A program made the translations under genes and the position numbers. A DNA stretch of 64,000 nucleotides from Pusillimonas sp. UBA3987 (GTDB taxonomy: Bacteria > Pseudomonadota > Gammaproteobacteria > Burkholderiales > Burkholderiaceae_B). The stretch spans positions 124,001-188,000 of the forward strand of contig DGCD01000011.1 of assembly GCA_002384935.1 (NCBI GenBank), in the 5' to 3' direction. Below are positions 1 to 8,080 of the stretch, in pieces. Within the stretch, counting starts at the first letter, position 1. Every line of letters begins with the position of its first letter. The notes under the pieces are model-generated. The model did not search any database. It was not told the origin of the DNA and was given only the letters and a program-made list of their open reading frames with translations.

Positions 1-653
1 TGGTGGGCAAGGCTTTTTTCTCAGTTTTTCCAGCCCCCCCGAACGCGCAATACACGCTGCGCGATTCCATGCAACGAGTTATAGACGCAGGTGACTCGCA
101 TACGATTCCTTTGCTGCACTACCCGATAGCGGCACGCAGTTCGGAAAACGCTTCAGAAGCTCTTGACGCGCTTCAAGATCGATACTGGACAGTTGTAAAT
201 ATTCCATTGTTTGACGATAACGGCGCAGTTCAGTATCTGCTGAATCATCCTACCGATATAACTGACCTGACGCTTTTGCAGCAGCTGGCTTTGGAGCGCG
301 TTACTGATGCGGGCGGGCTCAAGTCACATGAGTCATTAACCATGAGCGATTTGCAAAATGTCAGCAAGGGGCACAACGAGTCGCTCATGAAAATGCAGAA
401 TTTGCTGCAGGCTGAGCGGCAGCGGATGCAGAGTCTTTTCCAGCAGGCACCAGGCTTTATTTGCGTGTTACGTGGCCCCAACCATATTTATGAAATTGCC
501 AACGATGCTTATTATCAACTAATAGGCCATCGGGAAATTATTGGGCATGAGCTTGCAAAGGTACTGCCCGAAGTCATTGAGCAGGGCTTTCTGGATAAGC
601 TGGATAAAGTCTTCTCTACCGGAGAGGTTTTTATTGGGCGTGCCTTGCCCATC
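1..653 (+). pseudogene. 5' part of a PAS-PAS-GGDEF-EAL signalling protein, split by an insertion sequence
   Basis: This is the upstream half of a c-di-GMP signalling gene that also runs off the left edge of the window. The first readable residues resemble the end of a PAS domain. A linker and a second PAS domain follow (around residues 145-215, with FQQAPGFICVL and YEIANDAYYQLIGH). Reading is interrupted after GRALPI by foreign DNA that adds PPAKGA and a stop. Removing the element and one copy of CATC restores the frame as GRALPIQLQRKQ into the downstream half. The GTG at position 3 is probably internal, because the PAS fold appears to begin further upstream. The short fragment left here lacks both catalytic domains. 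Confidence 0.8.
650..653. repeat. Left target-site duplication (CATC) of the IS3 element
   Basis: CATC lies directly before the left inverted repeat and recurs at 1852-1855 directly after the right one. Four base pairs is usual for the IS407 group of IS3 elements. The intact copies show that the element arrived by simple transposition and that neither junction has been rearranged since. Confidence 0.85.
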
Positions 654-692
654 GGTAATCCTCCCGCCAAAGGAGCGTAGTTAAAGGTAGAA
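654..692 (+). repeat. Left inverted repeat of the IS element
   Basis: The sequence begins GGTAATCCTCCCG and ends GTAGTTAAAGGTAGAA. It matches the reverse complement of 1814-1851 along most of its length, with one 1-base gap and a poorly matched middle stretch. Confidence 0.75.
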
Positions 693-724
693 TTTTCTAA
701 CAGCAGTACCTTAGGGAATTTTGC

Positions 725-991
725 ATGAAGACCTCACGATTTACCGACAGCCAGATCATTGCGATATTGAAGCAGGCTGAAGCAGGAACACCAGTTCCAG
801 ATTTATGCCGGGAGCATGGAATGAGTAGCGCGACATTTTATAAATGGCGCGCCAAATACGGCGGGATGGATGTTGGGCTTATGTCACGCATGAAGGAGCT
901 GGAAGCCGAGAATGCGCGGTTAAAGAAAATGTATGCAGAGGAGCGTTTGAAGTCTGATATTTTGAAGGAAGCCATTGAAAAAAAGTGGTAA
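725..991 (+). CDS. IS3-family transposase OrfA (helix-turn-helix and leucine zipper)
   Basis: This small DNA-binding protein of 88 aa recognises the element's ends. Residues 1-45 form the transposase_8 helix-turn-helix (FTDSQIIAILKQAE, LCREHGMSSATFYKW). Residues 50-85 form a heptad-rich coiled coil (MKELEAENARLKKMYAEERL) for dimerisation with the OrfAB product. It ends in EKKW just after an A-AAA-AAG heptamer that can shift ribosomes into the overlapping downstream frame. The ATG at 725 is the first in-frame start after the left repeat. OrfA alone usually acts as a regulator of transposition. Confidence 0.9.
   Translation: MKTSRFTDSQIIAILKQAEAGTPVPDLCREHGMSSATFYKWRAKYGGMDVGLMSRMKELEAENARLKKMYAEERLKSDILKEAIEKKW
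979..985 (+). promoter_or_regulatory. Programmed -1 frameshift heptamer A-AAA-AAG
   Basis: In the OrfA frame the codons are AAA (980-982) and AAG (983-985), the canonical slippery arrangement for IS3 elements. A -1 slip continues reading as GTG GTA AAG in the downstream frame, producing the OrfAB transposase. I did not model a stimulatory downstream structure. Confidence 0.75.
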
Positions 992-1812
992 AGCCATCTC
1001 GCCGGCGTGAGATGGCGCAAAGAGCGGTCGCGCAATTTAAATGCAGCATTCGTGTGGCATGCAATGCATTTGGTATCAGTGAGAAGTGCTACCGATATCA
1101 AGCAAAATTAAGCAGTGTTAATCAGGAAATTGCTGATTGGCTGCTTCGGTTAACACATAACCAGCGCAACTGGGGATTTGGGTTGTGCTATTTGTATTTG
1201 CGTAATGTTAAAGGCTTTAAATGGAACCATAAACGCGTTTACCGGATCTATCGGGAACTGGAGCTGAACATGCGTATTAAGCCGCGTAAGCGATTGATTC
1301 GTGAGCAGCCAGAGCCATTACATGTGCCCGTTAAAACCAACGAGATTTGGTCGATGGATTTCATGCACGATCAATTGGCCGATGGCCGCACGATTCGGTT
1401 ATTCAATGTGATTGATGATTTTAATCGCGAGGGGTTGTGTATTGATGTTGATTTTTCATTGCCGGCTCTACGGGTGATTCGGTCTTTAGATCAAGTCATT
1501 GAGTGGCGCGGTAAGCCCAAAATGATTCGTTGCGACAACGGTCCGGAATACGCCAGTTCAGCCTTAATGCAATGGGCACAACGGCATGGGATTGCGTTGC
1601 AATTTATCCAGCCAGGCAAGCCACAACAAAACGCTTATATTGAACGGTACAACCGCACGGTGCGTTATGACTGGCTCGCCCATCACTTATTTGATTCGAT
1701 CGAACAGGTTCAGGACTACGCAACCCGCTGGCTCTGGACTTACAATCACGAACGGCCAAACATGGCGTTGGGTGGGTTTACGCCCATCCAAAAATTAGCC
1801 ATGGCGGCATGA
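985..1812 (+). CDS. IS3-family transposase OrfB (DDE integrase-type catalytic domain)
   Basis: This frame supplies the catalytic part of the transposase, normally made as an OrfAB fusion by the frameshift at 979-985. An HTH_21-like segment (residues ~1-95) precedes an rve integrase core. The DDE residues are visible in WSMDFMHD, RCDNGPEY and NAYIERYNRTVRYDW, and the C-terminus has the usual WLWTYNHERPNMAL motif. The annotated GTG at 985 is probably not used by itself, because it lies exactly at the slip site. The stop falls just before the right inverted repeat. The frame is intact. Confidence 0.9.
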   Translation: MVKPSRRREMAQRAVAQFKCSIRVACNAFGISEKCYRYQAKLSSVNQEIADWLLRLTHNQRNWGFGLCYLYLRNVKGFKWNHKRVYRIYRELELNMRIKPRKRLIREQPEPLHVPVKTNEIWSMDFMHDQLADGRTIRLFNVIDDFNREGLCIDVDFSLPALRVIRSLDQVIEWRGKPKMIRCDNGPEYASSALMQWAQRHGIALQFIQPGKPQQNAYIERYNRTVRYDWLAHHLFDSIEQVQDYATRWLWTYNHERPNMALGGFTPIQKLAMAA

Positions 1813-1813
1813 A

Positions 1814-1851
1814 CTCTACTTTTAACAACCTCCCAAAACGGGGGGAATACC
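1814..1851 (-). repeat. Right inverted repeat of the IS element
   Basis: Read on the minus strand it begins GGTATTCCCCCCG and includes GTTGTTAAAAGTAGAG, which pairs with the left repeat at 654-692. It begins immediately after the stop codon of the transposase. Confidence 0.75.
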
Positions 1852-1855
1852 CATC
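1852..1855. repeat. Right target-site duplication (CATC) of the IS3 element
   Basis: This second copy of CATC directly follows the right inverted repeat and matches 650-653. The interrupted reading frame resumes here with ATC CAG CTA CAG. Confidence 0.85.
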
Positions 1856-3319
1856 CAGCTACAGCGCAAGCAGAATGACCCTTTAACCCAATGCTACATC
1901 GATTTAATCTACCAGCCCATTCGTGACGGTTCCGGCCAGGTAAGCGGAATTTTCGTGCAAGGACACGACGTGACTGATGCGCATCTGCTGGCGCGAGAAG
2001 TCAGTTTTCAGGCCGCCCACGACCCATTAACCGGTTTGTATAACAGGCGTGAATTCGCTCGTCTTACCCAGGCACTTGTGAATCCGCCCGTTGGTTATGG
2101 CGCGCACGAGTCAACTGTTAATGTAAATCAACCGCACGCCCTGCTGTATCTTGATCTGGATCAGTTCAAAATCGTGAACGACCGCTGTGGGCATGCAGCA
2201 GGTGATGAGCTTTTACGCCAAGTAGCGGGTTTGCTGAATCAGCAAGTGCGCGACACTGACATTCTTGCGCGCATGGGTGGTGACGAGTTTGCAATAGTGT
2301 TGCGCCATTGCGATGCGCGGAAAGCTCAGCAACAAGCAGAACGCTTGCGGGTTGCAGTGAATGATCTGGTTTTCGTTTGGAATAAGCAGCGTTACGGTAT
2401 TTCTATCAGTATTGGCTTGGTCGCGCTCGATGGCATGACCGGAACCCAGTTTAATGAAGCGCTCAGCATGGCAGATGCTGCCTGCTTTCTGGCCAAAGAG
2501 AAGGGGCGCAATCGAGTGCAGTTATATCATCCTAGCGACGCCGAGTTGATACAGCAGCAGCGTGATATGGATTGGGCGGTACAGCTGAAGGATTGCATGG
2601 AGCAGAATCGCGTCAAGCTTTACGCTCAACGCATTGTGTGTCTACAAGCCGATGGTGACAGAACCATTGACCGTTGCGAAATTCTTGCTCGACTTTTGGG
2701 GCCCGATGGGCAACTTGTTTTGCCTTCGGTGTTCATTCCCGCCGCGGAACGCTACGGACTAATGCCTGTGCTCGACCGCCACATTATTAACAAAGCCTTC
2801 AACCACTTGCATAATCTGCCTGCCGAACAGCGCGGAAAAACGTTGTATTTTATAAATATTTCAGGGGTTACATTGGGAGATGAGTCGTTGGCCGGCGACA
2901 TTGAGCGCATGATGTCTGCGTTGCCGGGCTTTGATCCGCGCACGGTATGTTTTGAAATAACGGAAACGGCGGCACTTTCGAATCTAGGTGCCTCGCAGTT
3001 GGCCATGCAGCGTCTTATCGACTTAGGGTTCCAGTTCGCGCTAGACGATTTCGGCAGTGGCATGTCGTCGTTTGCGTATCTGCGCAAGCTACCGGTTCAT
3101 TATTTGAAAATAGATGGCGAATTCATTGCGCATATTCACGACGATCCGGTTAGTCGTGTTATGGTGGAATCGATGGTCAAGGTAGCGCGCACTATGGAAA
3201 TTTCGACTGTAGGTGAATTTGTAGAATCCGCCGCGCTGGCCGACGCGTTAACTGAATTGGGCATTAACTATGCTCAAGGTTATGGTTTGCATATGCCTGA
3301 GCCGTTAGAAAACCTCTGA
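1852..3319 (+). pseudogene. 3' part of the split PAS-GGDEF-EAL protein (diguanylate cyclase and phosphodiesterase domains)
   Basis: Reading resumes with the end of the PAS domain (LIYQPIRDGSGQVSGIFV) and then enters a GGDEF domain. That domain has ARMGGDEF and an RDTD inhibitory site five residues before it. An EAL domain follows with CEILARL as the EAL-position motif, FINISG, FEITET, LDDFGSG and LKIDGEF, so both c-di-GMP synthesis and hydrolysis motifs look conserved. An internal ATG at 1955 could in principle start a truncated GGDEF-EAL protein of 454 aa lacking its sensor. No good ribosome site was seen, so expression of this fragment is uncertain. The gene is broken by the IS element but otherwise intact. 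Confidence 0.8.
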
Positions 3320-3519
3320 CTGTCGGTTCCCTTGTTCGTTTCCGCATTTCCCAGCAACTTAACGTTGCGTAAGTTGGCCAGCAAGTGCCTGTCTCTCCAC
3401 CATTATTTATCATCAAATTTTACTCTTGCGCATGCGAGTGTTCGCGATCAGGTGTGCTGAGCGGCACCTCGTTACAACGCCTAACATCGCGAAATTTGAG
3501 TTTTAGAAAACTGCGCTCA

Positions 3520-3544
3520 TTAATAAAATATGTATATTTATTAA
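3520..3544. promoter_or_regulatory. Inverted repeat, possible operator (TTAATAAA-N9-TTTATTAA)
   Basis: Two perfect 8-bp arms are separated by 9 bases. They lie about 85 bp before the first gene of the cluster, whose second gene encodes a TetR regulator. An AT-only repeat can arise by chance in such AT-rich DNA, so this is the weaker of the two operator candidates. Confidence 0.35.
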
Positions 3545-3550
3545 CATTTT

Positions 3551-3568
3551 ATAGGTGTTTACGCCTAT
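3551..3568. promoter_or_regulatory. Near-perfect 18-bp palindrome, likely TetR operator
   Basis: The sequence ATAGGTGTTTACGCCTAT pairs with itself except for one G-T position and the centre. Its size and symmetry suit a TetR dimer, and the TetR gene is the second gene downstream (4772). AtuR of Pseudomonas is known to repress its cluster by binding inverted repeats in the promoter region. That this palindrome is the equivalent site is inference. Confidence 0.5.
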
Positions 3569-3627
3569 TTTTTAACGGGATTAAACAAAATATAGTGAGT
3601 ACTGTTTCCCTGTGGTGGCTGGACTAT

Positions 3628-4788
3628 ATGCAAAATACTTCTCCATTTTTGACTGCCGAACATGAAATGTATCGCGAGCAACTACAGAAATTTGTTCGGC
3701 GAGAGATTGTTCCGAACGTTGAGGACTGGGAGGAGGCCGGCCGAGTCCCGCGATTGGTCTACAAAAAGGCAGCTCAAGCAGGTGTTCTTGGATTAGGTTT
3801 TCCAGAGGAGTGGGGAGGGTTCCCAGGGGATCGGCTTTACGCGATTGTTTTGCAGCAAGAGTTGGCTCGAGGAGGGGCCGGCGGAGTTGTGGCAGCTTTG
3901 CTGAGCCACACAATATCTATGCCAGCAGTTGTTCGAGAAGGTTCTGCTGAGCTCCAGCAGCGTGTTTTGCCTGCTGTGCTCGCCGGGGAGAAAATTGCAG
4001 CTTTGGCTTGTACGGAGCCTACGGGCGGTTCAGATGTTGCAGCTCTTCGAACTACGGCTAGACGAGAAGGTTCATTTTATGTTCTTGATGGAGAAAAAAC
4101 CTTTATCTCATCAGGCATGCAAGCGGATTTTTTTGTCGTGGTGGTTCGAACCGGTGGGGCGGGTATAGCCGGGTTGTCCTTGTTGTTGGTGGAGGGTGAT
4201 GCAAAGGGCTTGTCTCGTGCTCCACTCAAGAAAACAGGTTGGTTGAGTTCGGATACAGCGACTTTATATTTTGATCAAGTCCGAGTGCCGGTTGCTAATC
4301 TCATCGGAATCGAAGGGCGAGGTTTTAATGCGCTGACCAAGAATTTTAATGATGAGCGTTTGGGAATGGCGGCTTCATCTATAGCGTTTGCTAATCTGGC
4401 TTATGAGGAAGCGCTGGCTTGGGCGAGAATGCGCACCACGTTTGGCAGACCTTTGGTTGAGCATCAGGTTCTTCGACATAAGTTGGTCGATATGTTTCAG
4501 GCTATATCAGCTTCGCAAGCGTATTTAGAAAAAGTTGCCTGGTGTTTAGATAGTGGCATGAATGTTGTCGCAGATGTGTGCATGCTTAAGAACCAAGCAA
4601 CGAAAACATTGGCTTTTTGTGCTTCAGAGGCAGTACAAATATTAGGGGGTGCAGGGTATTTAAAAGGGTCCAACATTGAGCGTATTTATCGTGAGGTTAA
4701 GGTAAACGCTATCGGGGGCGGGACGGAAGAGATCATGAAAGAGCTGGCAGCGCGACAGCTGGAGATTGGTAATGTCCGTGGGGAATAA
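3628..4788 (+). CDS. Acyl-CoA dehydrogenase (isovaleryl/citronellyl-CoA type)
   Basis: This flavoprotein removes two hydrogens from an acyl-CoA, passing electrons to electron-transfer flavoprotein. It has 386 aa from the ATG at 3628. Upstream GTG codons extend the frame, but the added sequence is unlike the family. The FAD and acyl-CoA motifs ACTEPTGGSD and KTFISSG are present. The usual catalytic Glu near the C-terminus is Gly here (AIGGGTEEIM). A Glu sits instead at the isovaleryl-CoA dehydrogenase position (Glu243 in NDERLGM), which suits 3-methyl-branched substrates. It is first in the cluster and overlaps the TetR gene. It may act on a different chain length from the second dehydrogenase at 8077. 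Confidence 0.85.
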   Translation: MQNTSPFLTAEHEMYREQLQKFVRREIVPNVEDWEEAGRVPRLVYKKAAQAGVLGLGFPEEWGGFPGDRLYAIVLQQELARGGAGGVVAALLSHTISMPAVVREGSAELQQRVLPAVLAGEKIAALACTEPTGGSDVAALRTTARREGSFYVLDGEKTFISSGMQADFFVVVVRTGGAGIAGLSLLLVEGDAKGLSRAPLKKTGWLSSDTATLYFDQVRVPVANLIGIEGRGFNALTKNFNDERLGMAASSIAFANLAYEEALAWARMRTTFGRPLVEHQVLRHKLVDMFQAISASQAYLEKVAWCLDSGMNVVADVCMLKNQATKTLAFCASEAVQILGGAGYLKGSNIERIYREVKVNAIGGGTEEIMKELAARQLEIGNVRGE

Positions 4789-5512
4789 TCAATTAGAAGC
4801 GCGAAACGCAAAGCGCTCTATTAAGCGCCAGCCTCGGGCTTTGAGGGTGGAAGCGATAGAGGATGCCGCTCGAGTCGTGTTTTGTCGCCGAGGATATGCC
4901 GCTGCGTCCATAGCGGAAATTGCTGCGGAAGCAGGGCTGTCTGAGGGAAGTATTTACAAGTTTTTTGAGTCCAAGCGACATTTAGTGCTCCGGGTAATAG
5001 AAGGTTGGTATGAATCGATGATTCGGGAGTTTGAGGTCGGTTTAGCAGGTATTAGCGGAACCTCAAATAAGATGCGCTTCATTATCTGGAGGCATTTGCA
5101 TTCGCTCAAAAGAGATCCGGAATTAGCGAGGTTGTGTGTGAATGAGGTTCGCAACGGCGGTGATTATTATCAGAGTGATCTCTTGGCGCTCAATCGCAGA
5201 TACACACGAATTTTTATAGATGTTTGTAAGGAGGGTGTTGCGAAAGGGGAGTTGCGCTCGGATATCCCTGTCACGTTGATGCGGGATTTAGTTTTTGGAT
5301 GCATTGATCATCACATTTCCGGGATGCTTTACGGTCGCGACGATATTGATGTCGATGCCTCTACCGAAAAAATTATGCGGACTGTCTTTGTTGGTATTCA
5401 GGGCAAATCTACCCGTCCGTCCTCGCACGATCAGTCGGTCGACGACAAGTTGGATCAAATAACTCAACGTCTGGATGAGGTGGTGGGTCTTTTGGGCCGT
5501 TCTCAAGTTTAA
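4772..5512 (+). CDS. TetR/AcrR-family transcriptional regulator (AtuR-like by position)
   Basis: This is a 246-aa one-component repressor. The N-terminal helix-turn-helix spans roughly residues 30-75 (AARVVFCRRGYAAASIAEIAAEAGLSEGSIYKFFESKRHL). The rest is the ligand-binding and dimer domain, ending in a short predicted coiled coil (DDKLDQITQRLDEVVGLL). The ATG at 4772 has GGAGA six bases before it and overlaps the end of the preceding dehydrogenase gene, so the regulator is probably co-transcribed with the genes it controls. Likely targets are the palindromes at 3520-3568. The effector is presumably an acyl-CoA of the pathway, by analogy to related TetR repressors. Confidence 0.8.
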   Translation: MSVGNNQLEARNAKRSIKRQPRALRVEAIEDAARVVFCRRGYAAASIAEIAAEAGLSEGSIYKFFESKRHLVLRVIEGWYESMIREFEVGLAGISGTSNKMRFIIWRHLHSLKRDPELARLCVNEVRNGGDYYQSDLLALNRRYTRIFIDVCKEGVAKGELRSDIPVTLMRDLVFGCIDHHISGMLYGRDDIDVDASTEKIMRTVFVGIQGKSTRPSSHDQSVDDKLDQITQRLDEVVGLLGRSQV

Positions 5513-5579
5513 ATAATTTACGTTGGCTTTCAAACCGTTAGTCAGCAATTTTTAGCGATCTTCCGGGAGGGTTCGAGTT

Positions 5580-6455
5580 ATGAGTTATCAATCTGTTTTC
5601 CGCGAGGGACTTTTTGAGGGTAAACGCATTGTTGTCACAGGTGGCGGCAGCGGAATTGGGCGGTGTATTGCGCATGAGCTCTCTTCGTTGGGCGCTTGGG
5701 TGGCGTTAGTAGGTCGTAAATCGGAAAAACTGGTGGTTGTAGCAGAAGAGATTGAAGATTTATACGGTTGCAGACCGACTTGGCATGCGTGTGATATCCG
5801 GGATGAGGCACAAGTCATCGATGTGGTGAGTTCTGTGCTGGAAAGTGGTGTTCCGATTGTGGGCTTAGTGAATAACGCTGGAGGGCAATTCAGGGCGCCG
5901 TTAGAAACGATTTCGGCGAATGGGTTTGATGCAGTTGTTCGGAATAATTTGACTGGTGGTTTTTTGGTTGCTCGAGAATGCTACAAGCAGTCGATGCAGG
6001 TGAACGGGGGGAGCATTGTGAATATTTTGGCCGATATGTGGCGCTCAATGCCAGGTATGGGCCACTCCGGTGCCGCGCGAGCTGGGATGCTTAATTTAAC
6101 TCAAACAGCAGCGGTTGAGTGGGCTAATGCGGGCGTCAGAGTTAATGCTGTCGCGCCTGGCTATATAGCATCTTCGGGGCTTACCAATTACCCAGAAAAA
6201 GATCGGGCGTACATTTCCCAATCGCGAAAATGGGTCCCCTTAAAACGTTTTGGTACGGAAGCTGAAATTTCGGCTGCGGTCGTTTTTCTGCTTTCTGAAG
6301 CTGCCGCATTTATTTCAGGAAGTTGTATTCGGGTCGATGGCGCGGCGCCAAATGCGCGACTGGATTGGGAACTCCAAGAACATCAAAACTCGAAGGCGTT
6401 TCGAGGTTTCCCTGGTGAAACAAAGCTAGATTTTTTGAGTGGTATGGGTAACTAG
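5580..6455 (+). CDS. Short-chain dehydrogenase/reductase, AtuB/PECR-like
   Basis: This is a 291-aa Rossmann-fold protein with a strong GGGAGGG ribosome site before the ATG. The cofactor motif TGGGSGIG (residues 20-27) and LVNNAGG (97-102) are present. The Tyr-x3-Lys active site is not: the aligned stretch is HSGAARAG (162-169), as remembered in peroxisomal trans-2-enoyl-CoA reductase and in AtuB of the citronellol pathway. This supports a CoA-ester substrate rather than a simple alcohol. It sits between the regulator and the carboxylase genes. AtuB's exact step is not settled, so the role here is inferred from context. Confidence 0.75.
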   Translation: MSYQSVFREGLFEGKRIVVTGGGSGIGRCIAHELSSLGAWVALVGRKSEKLVVVAEEIEDLYGCRPTWHACDIRDEAQVIDVVSSVLESGVPIVGLVNNAGGQFRAPLETISANGFDAVVRNNLTGGFLVARECYKQSMQVNGGSIVNILADMWRSMPGMGHSGAARAGMLNLTQTAAVEWANAGVRVNAVAPGYIASSGLTNYPEKDRAYISQSRKWVPLKRFGTEAEISAAVVFLLSEAAAFISGSCIRVDGAAPNARLDWELQEHQNSKAFRGFPGETKLDFLSGMGN

Positions 6456-6469
6456 GATTGACAAACTTA

Positions 6470-8080
6470 ATGATGCAATTGACTTCTCAAATTTCTATAG
6501 AGAGCGATAGTTTTAAAAATAATCGCGAAGATATGTTGGCCTTGCTGGACTTGGTTCGATCGGCAGAAGATAAGGTCAAGGTGAATTCAAACAGACGTAA
6601 AACAGAATTTAAGCGGCGTAATCAATTGCTTCCGCGTGAGCGGGTGCAGTTGTTACTGGATTTTGGTAGTCCTTTTCTAGAGCTTTCAACGCTGGCAGGT
6701 TTAGGCATGCATGGCGATGATGGTCATGCAACCGCCTCTGGGGGCGCCACTATCACGGGCGTTGGTGTGGTGCAGGGAGTTAATTGCGTAATCGTAGCGC
6801 ACGATAGCGGTATTAAAGGCGGGGCCATTACTCCAATGGGAATGCGTAAACAACTGCGTGCACAAACAATAGCCTTGGAGAACAAGCTGCCTTTGATCTA
6901 CCTTGTCGAGTCAGCCGGTGGGAGTATGGCTCTTCAGTCAGATACTTTCGTGGATGGTGGAGGAATGTTTAGAAATCAGGCAAAGCTTTCTGCGGCAGGC
7001 GTTCCTCAAATCAGTGTAGTCCATGGTTCTTCTACAGCGGGCGGAGCATATGTGCCAGGTCTTTCTGACTATTTAATTATGGTTGAAGGGCGAGCAAAAG
7101 TTTTTTTGGCTGGTCCCCCCTTGTTAAAAGCTGCGACAGGTGAAGATGCTACTGATGAAGATCTGGGTGGCGCAAAAATGCATGCGACTATTTCTGGGGT
7201 TGCTGATTATGTTGCTTGTGACGACGAAGATGCAATTGGAATAGCGAGAGAAATCGTTCGCAATCTTTCTTGGCCACGTATCCGTATGCCTGGCAATTTC
7301 GAGGACCCACTCTTTGATATAGACCAGCTTGCCGGTGTCGTGCCCGTCGACTTTAGAAAATCTTACGATGTACGTGAGGTAGTTGCCCGCTTGGTTGATG
7401 GATCAAGATTTCTGGAGTTTAAGGCAAATTACGGTCCTGCGATTGTCTGCGGCCAAGCGCACATTATGGGAATGCCAGTAGCCATTATTGGGAATAATGG
7501 GCCGATTGACGCTGATTGTGCTTGCAAAGCAGCGCAGTTTATTCAACTAATGTGTCAAATCGGTACCCCAATCATTTACCTTCAAAACATTACGGGCTAC
7601 ATGGTAGGGATTCATGCTGAGCGTCAGGGGATCGTAAAGCATGGGGCCAAAATGATACAAGCAGTTGCTAATGCGACTGTGCCCCAAATTACCTTGCACA
7701 TCGGAGCGAGTTTTGGTGCGGGGCATTATGGAATGTGTGGGCGCGCATTTGATCCTAGATTCGTTTTCTCTTGGCCGAACAATCGGATTGCTGTGATGGG
7801 AGGTGAGCAGGCAGCGCGGGTGATGACGATTGTTGCTGAGGAGCGAGGTCGTCGACTGGGCAAGCCTGTAGACCTTTTGGAACTTGAGCGATCGGAGGAA
7901 CAACTTATCAAACAATTTCAAGAAGAGTCTACCGCTTTATTCGCTACGGCCAAGCTTTGGGATGATGGAATCATTGATCCCAGGGATTCGCGCAAAGTCC
8001 TGGGGCTGTGCTTAGCCATTTGTAATTCCGCAGAAAAAATTCAAACTCACTCAAACACTTTTGGTGTGGCCAGATTATGA
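6470..8080 (+). CDS. atuC: Acyl-CoA carboxylase beta subunit, geranyl-CoA carboxylase type
   Basis: This is the carboxyltransferase subunit that moves CO2 from biotin to the gamma-methyl of a 3-methyl-enoyl-CoA. It has 536 aa from the ATG at 6470, which is preferred to the TTG at 6458 because of AGGA spacing. The crotonase-like halves show SGGATITGVG and HDSGIKGGAITPMG, the SAGGSMALQ loop and HGSSTAGGAYVPG. Where methylcrotonyl-CoA carboxylase has a Phe in its HFGRIFF loop, this protein has Gly (residues 163-165, DGGGMF). That is the change remembered as widening the pocket for geranyl-CoA. It overlaps the next gene by four bases, and its partner is the biotin subunit at 9244. Confidence 0.82.
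   Translation: MMQLTSQISIESDSFKNNREDMLALLDLVRSAEDKVKVNSNRRKTEFKRRNQLLPRERVQLLLDFGSPFLELSTLAGLGMHGDDGHATASGGATITGVGVVQGVNCVIVAHDSGIKGGAITPMGMRKQLRAQTIALENKLPLIYLVESAGGSMALQSDTFVDGGGMFRNQAKLSAAGVPQISVVHGSSTAGGAYVPGLSDYLIMVEGRAKVFLAGPPLLKAATGEDATDEDLGGAKMHATISGVADYVACDDEDAIGIAREIVRNLSWPRIRMPGNFEDPLFDIDQLAGVVPVDFRKSYDVREVVARLVDGSRFLEFKANYGPAIVCGQAHIMGMPVAIIGNNGPIDADCACKAAQFIQLMCQIGTPIIYLQNITGYMVGIHAERQGIVKHGAKMIQAVANATVPQITLHIGASFGAGHYGMCGRAFDPRFVFSWPNNRIAVMGGEQAARVMTIVAEERGRRLGKPVDLLELERSEEQLIKQFQEESTALFATAKLWDDGIIDPRDSRKVLGLCLAICNSAEKIQTHSNTFGVARL

Larger units (their letters stand above)
654..1851 (+). mobile_element. IS3-family (IS407-group-like) insertion sequence, 1198 bp
   Basis: The element has two overlapping reading frames, typical of IS3 transposases. 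Imperfect terminal inverted repeats are seen at 654-692 and 1814-1851: the outer ends read GGTAATCCTCCCG and GGTATTCCCCCCG, and the inner parts share GTxGTTAAAxGTAGA. The element is flanked by CATC duplications. Both frames are open, the slippery site is intact and the DDE residues are present, so it looks capable of transposition. It sits inside a GGDEF-EAL gene. The group assignment rests on the small leading frame, the 4-bp duplication and my recollection of the family. Confidence 0.9.
3320..3627. other. Gene-free AT-rich promoter region ahead of the atu-like cluster
   Basis: This 308-bp gap separates the broken signalling gene from the catabolic cluster. Its last 110 bases are very AT-rich and hold two inverted repeats (3520-3544 and 3551-3568). 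A TATAGT hexamer at 3591-3596 could be a -10 box, but no convincing -35 box was found at the right spacing. The first 200 bases show nothing recognisable. Confidence 0.5.

Noticed and set aside
3385..3627. In-frame extension upstream of the first acyl-CoA dehydrogenase
   Set aside because: The added residues are unlike the family and come from AT-rich promoter DNA with palindromes; the ATG at 3628 gives the normal length.
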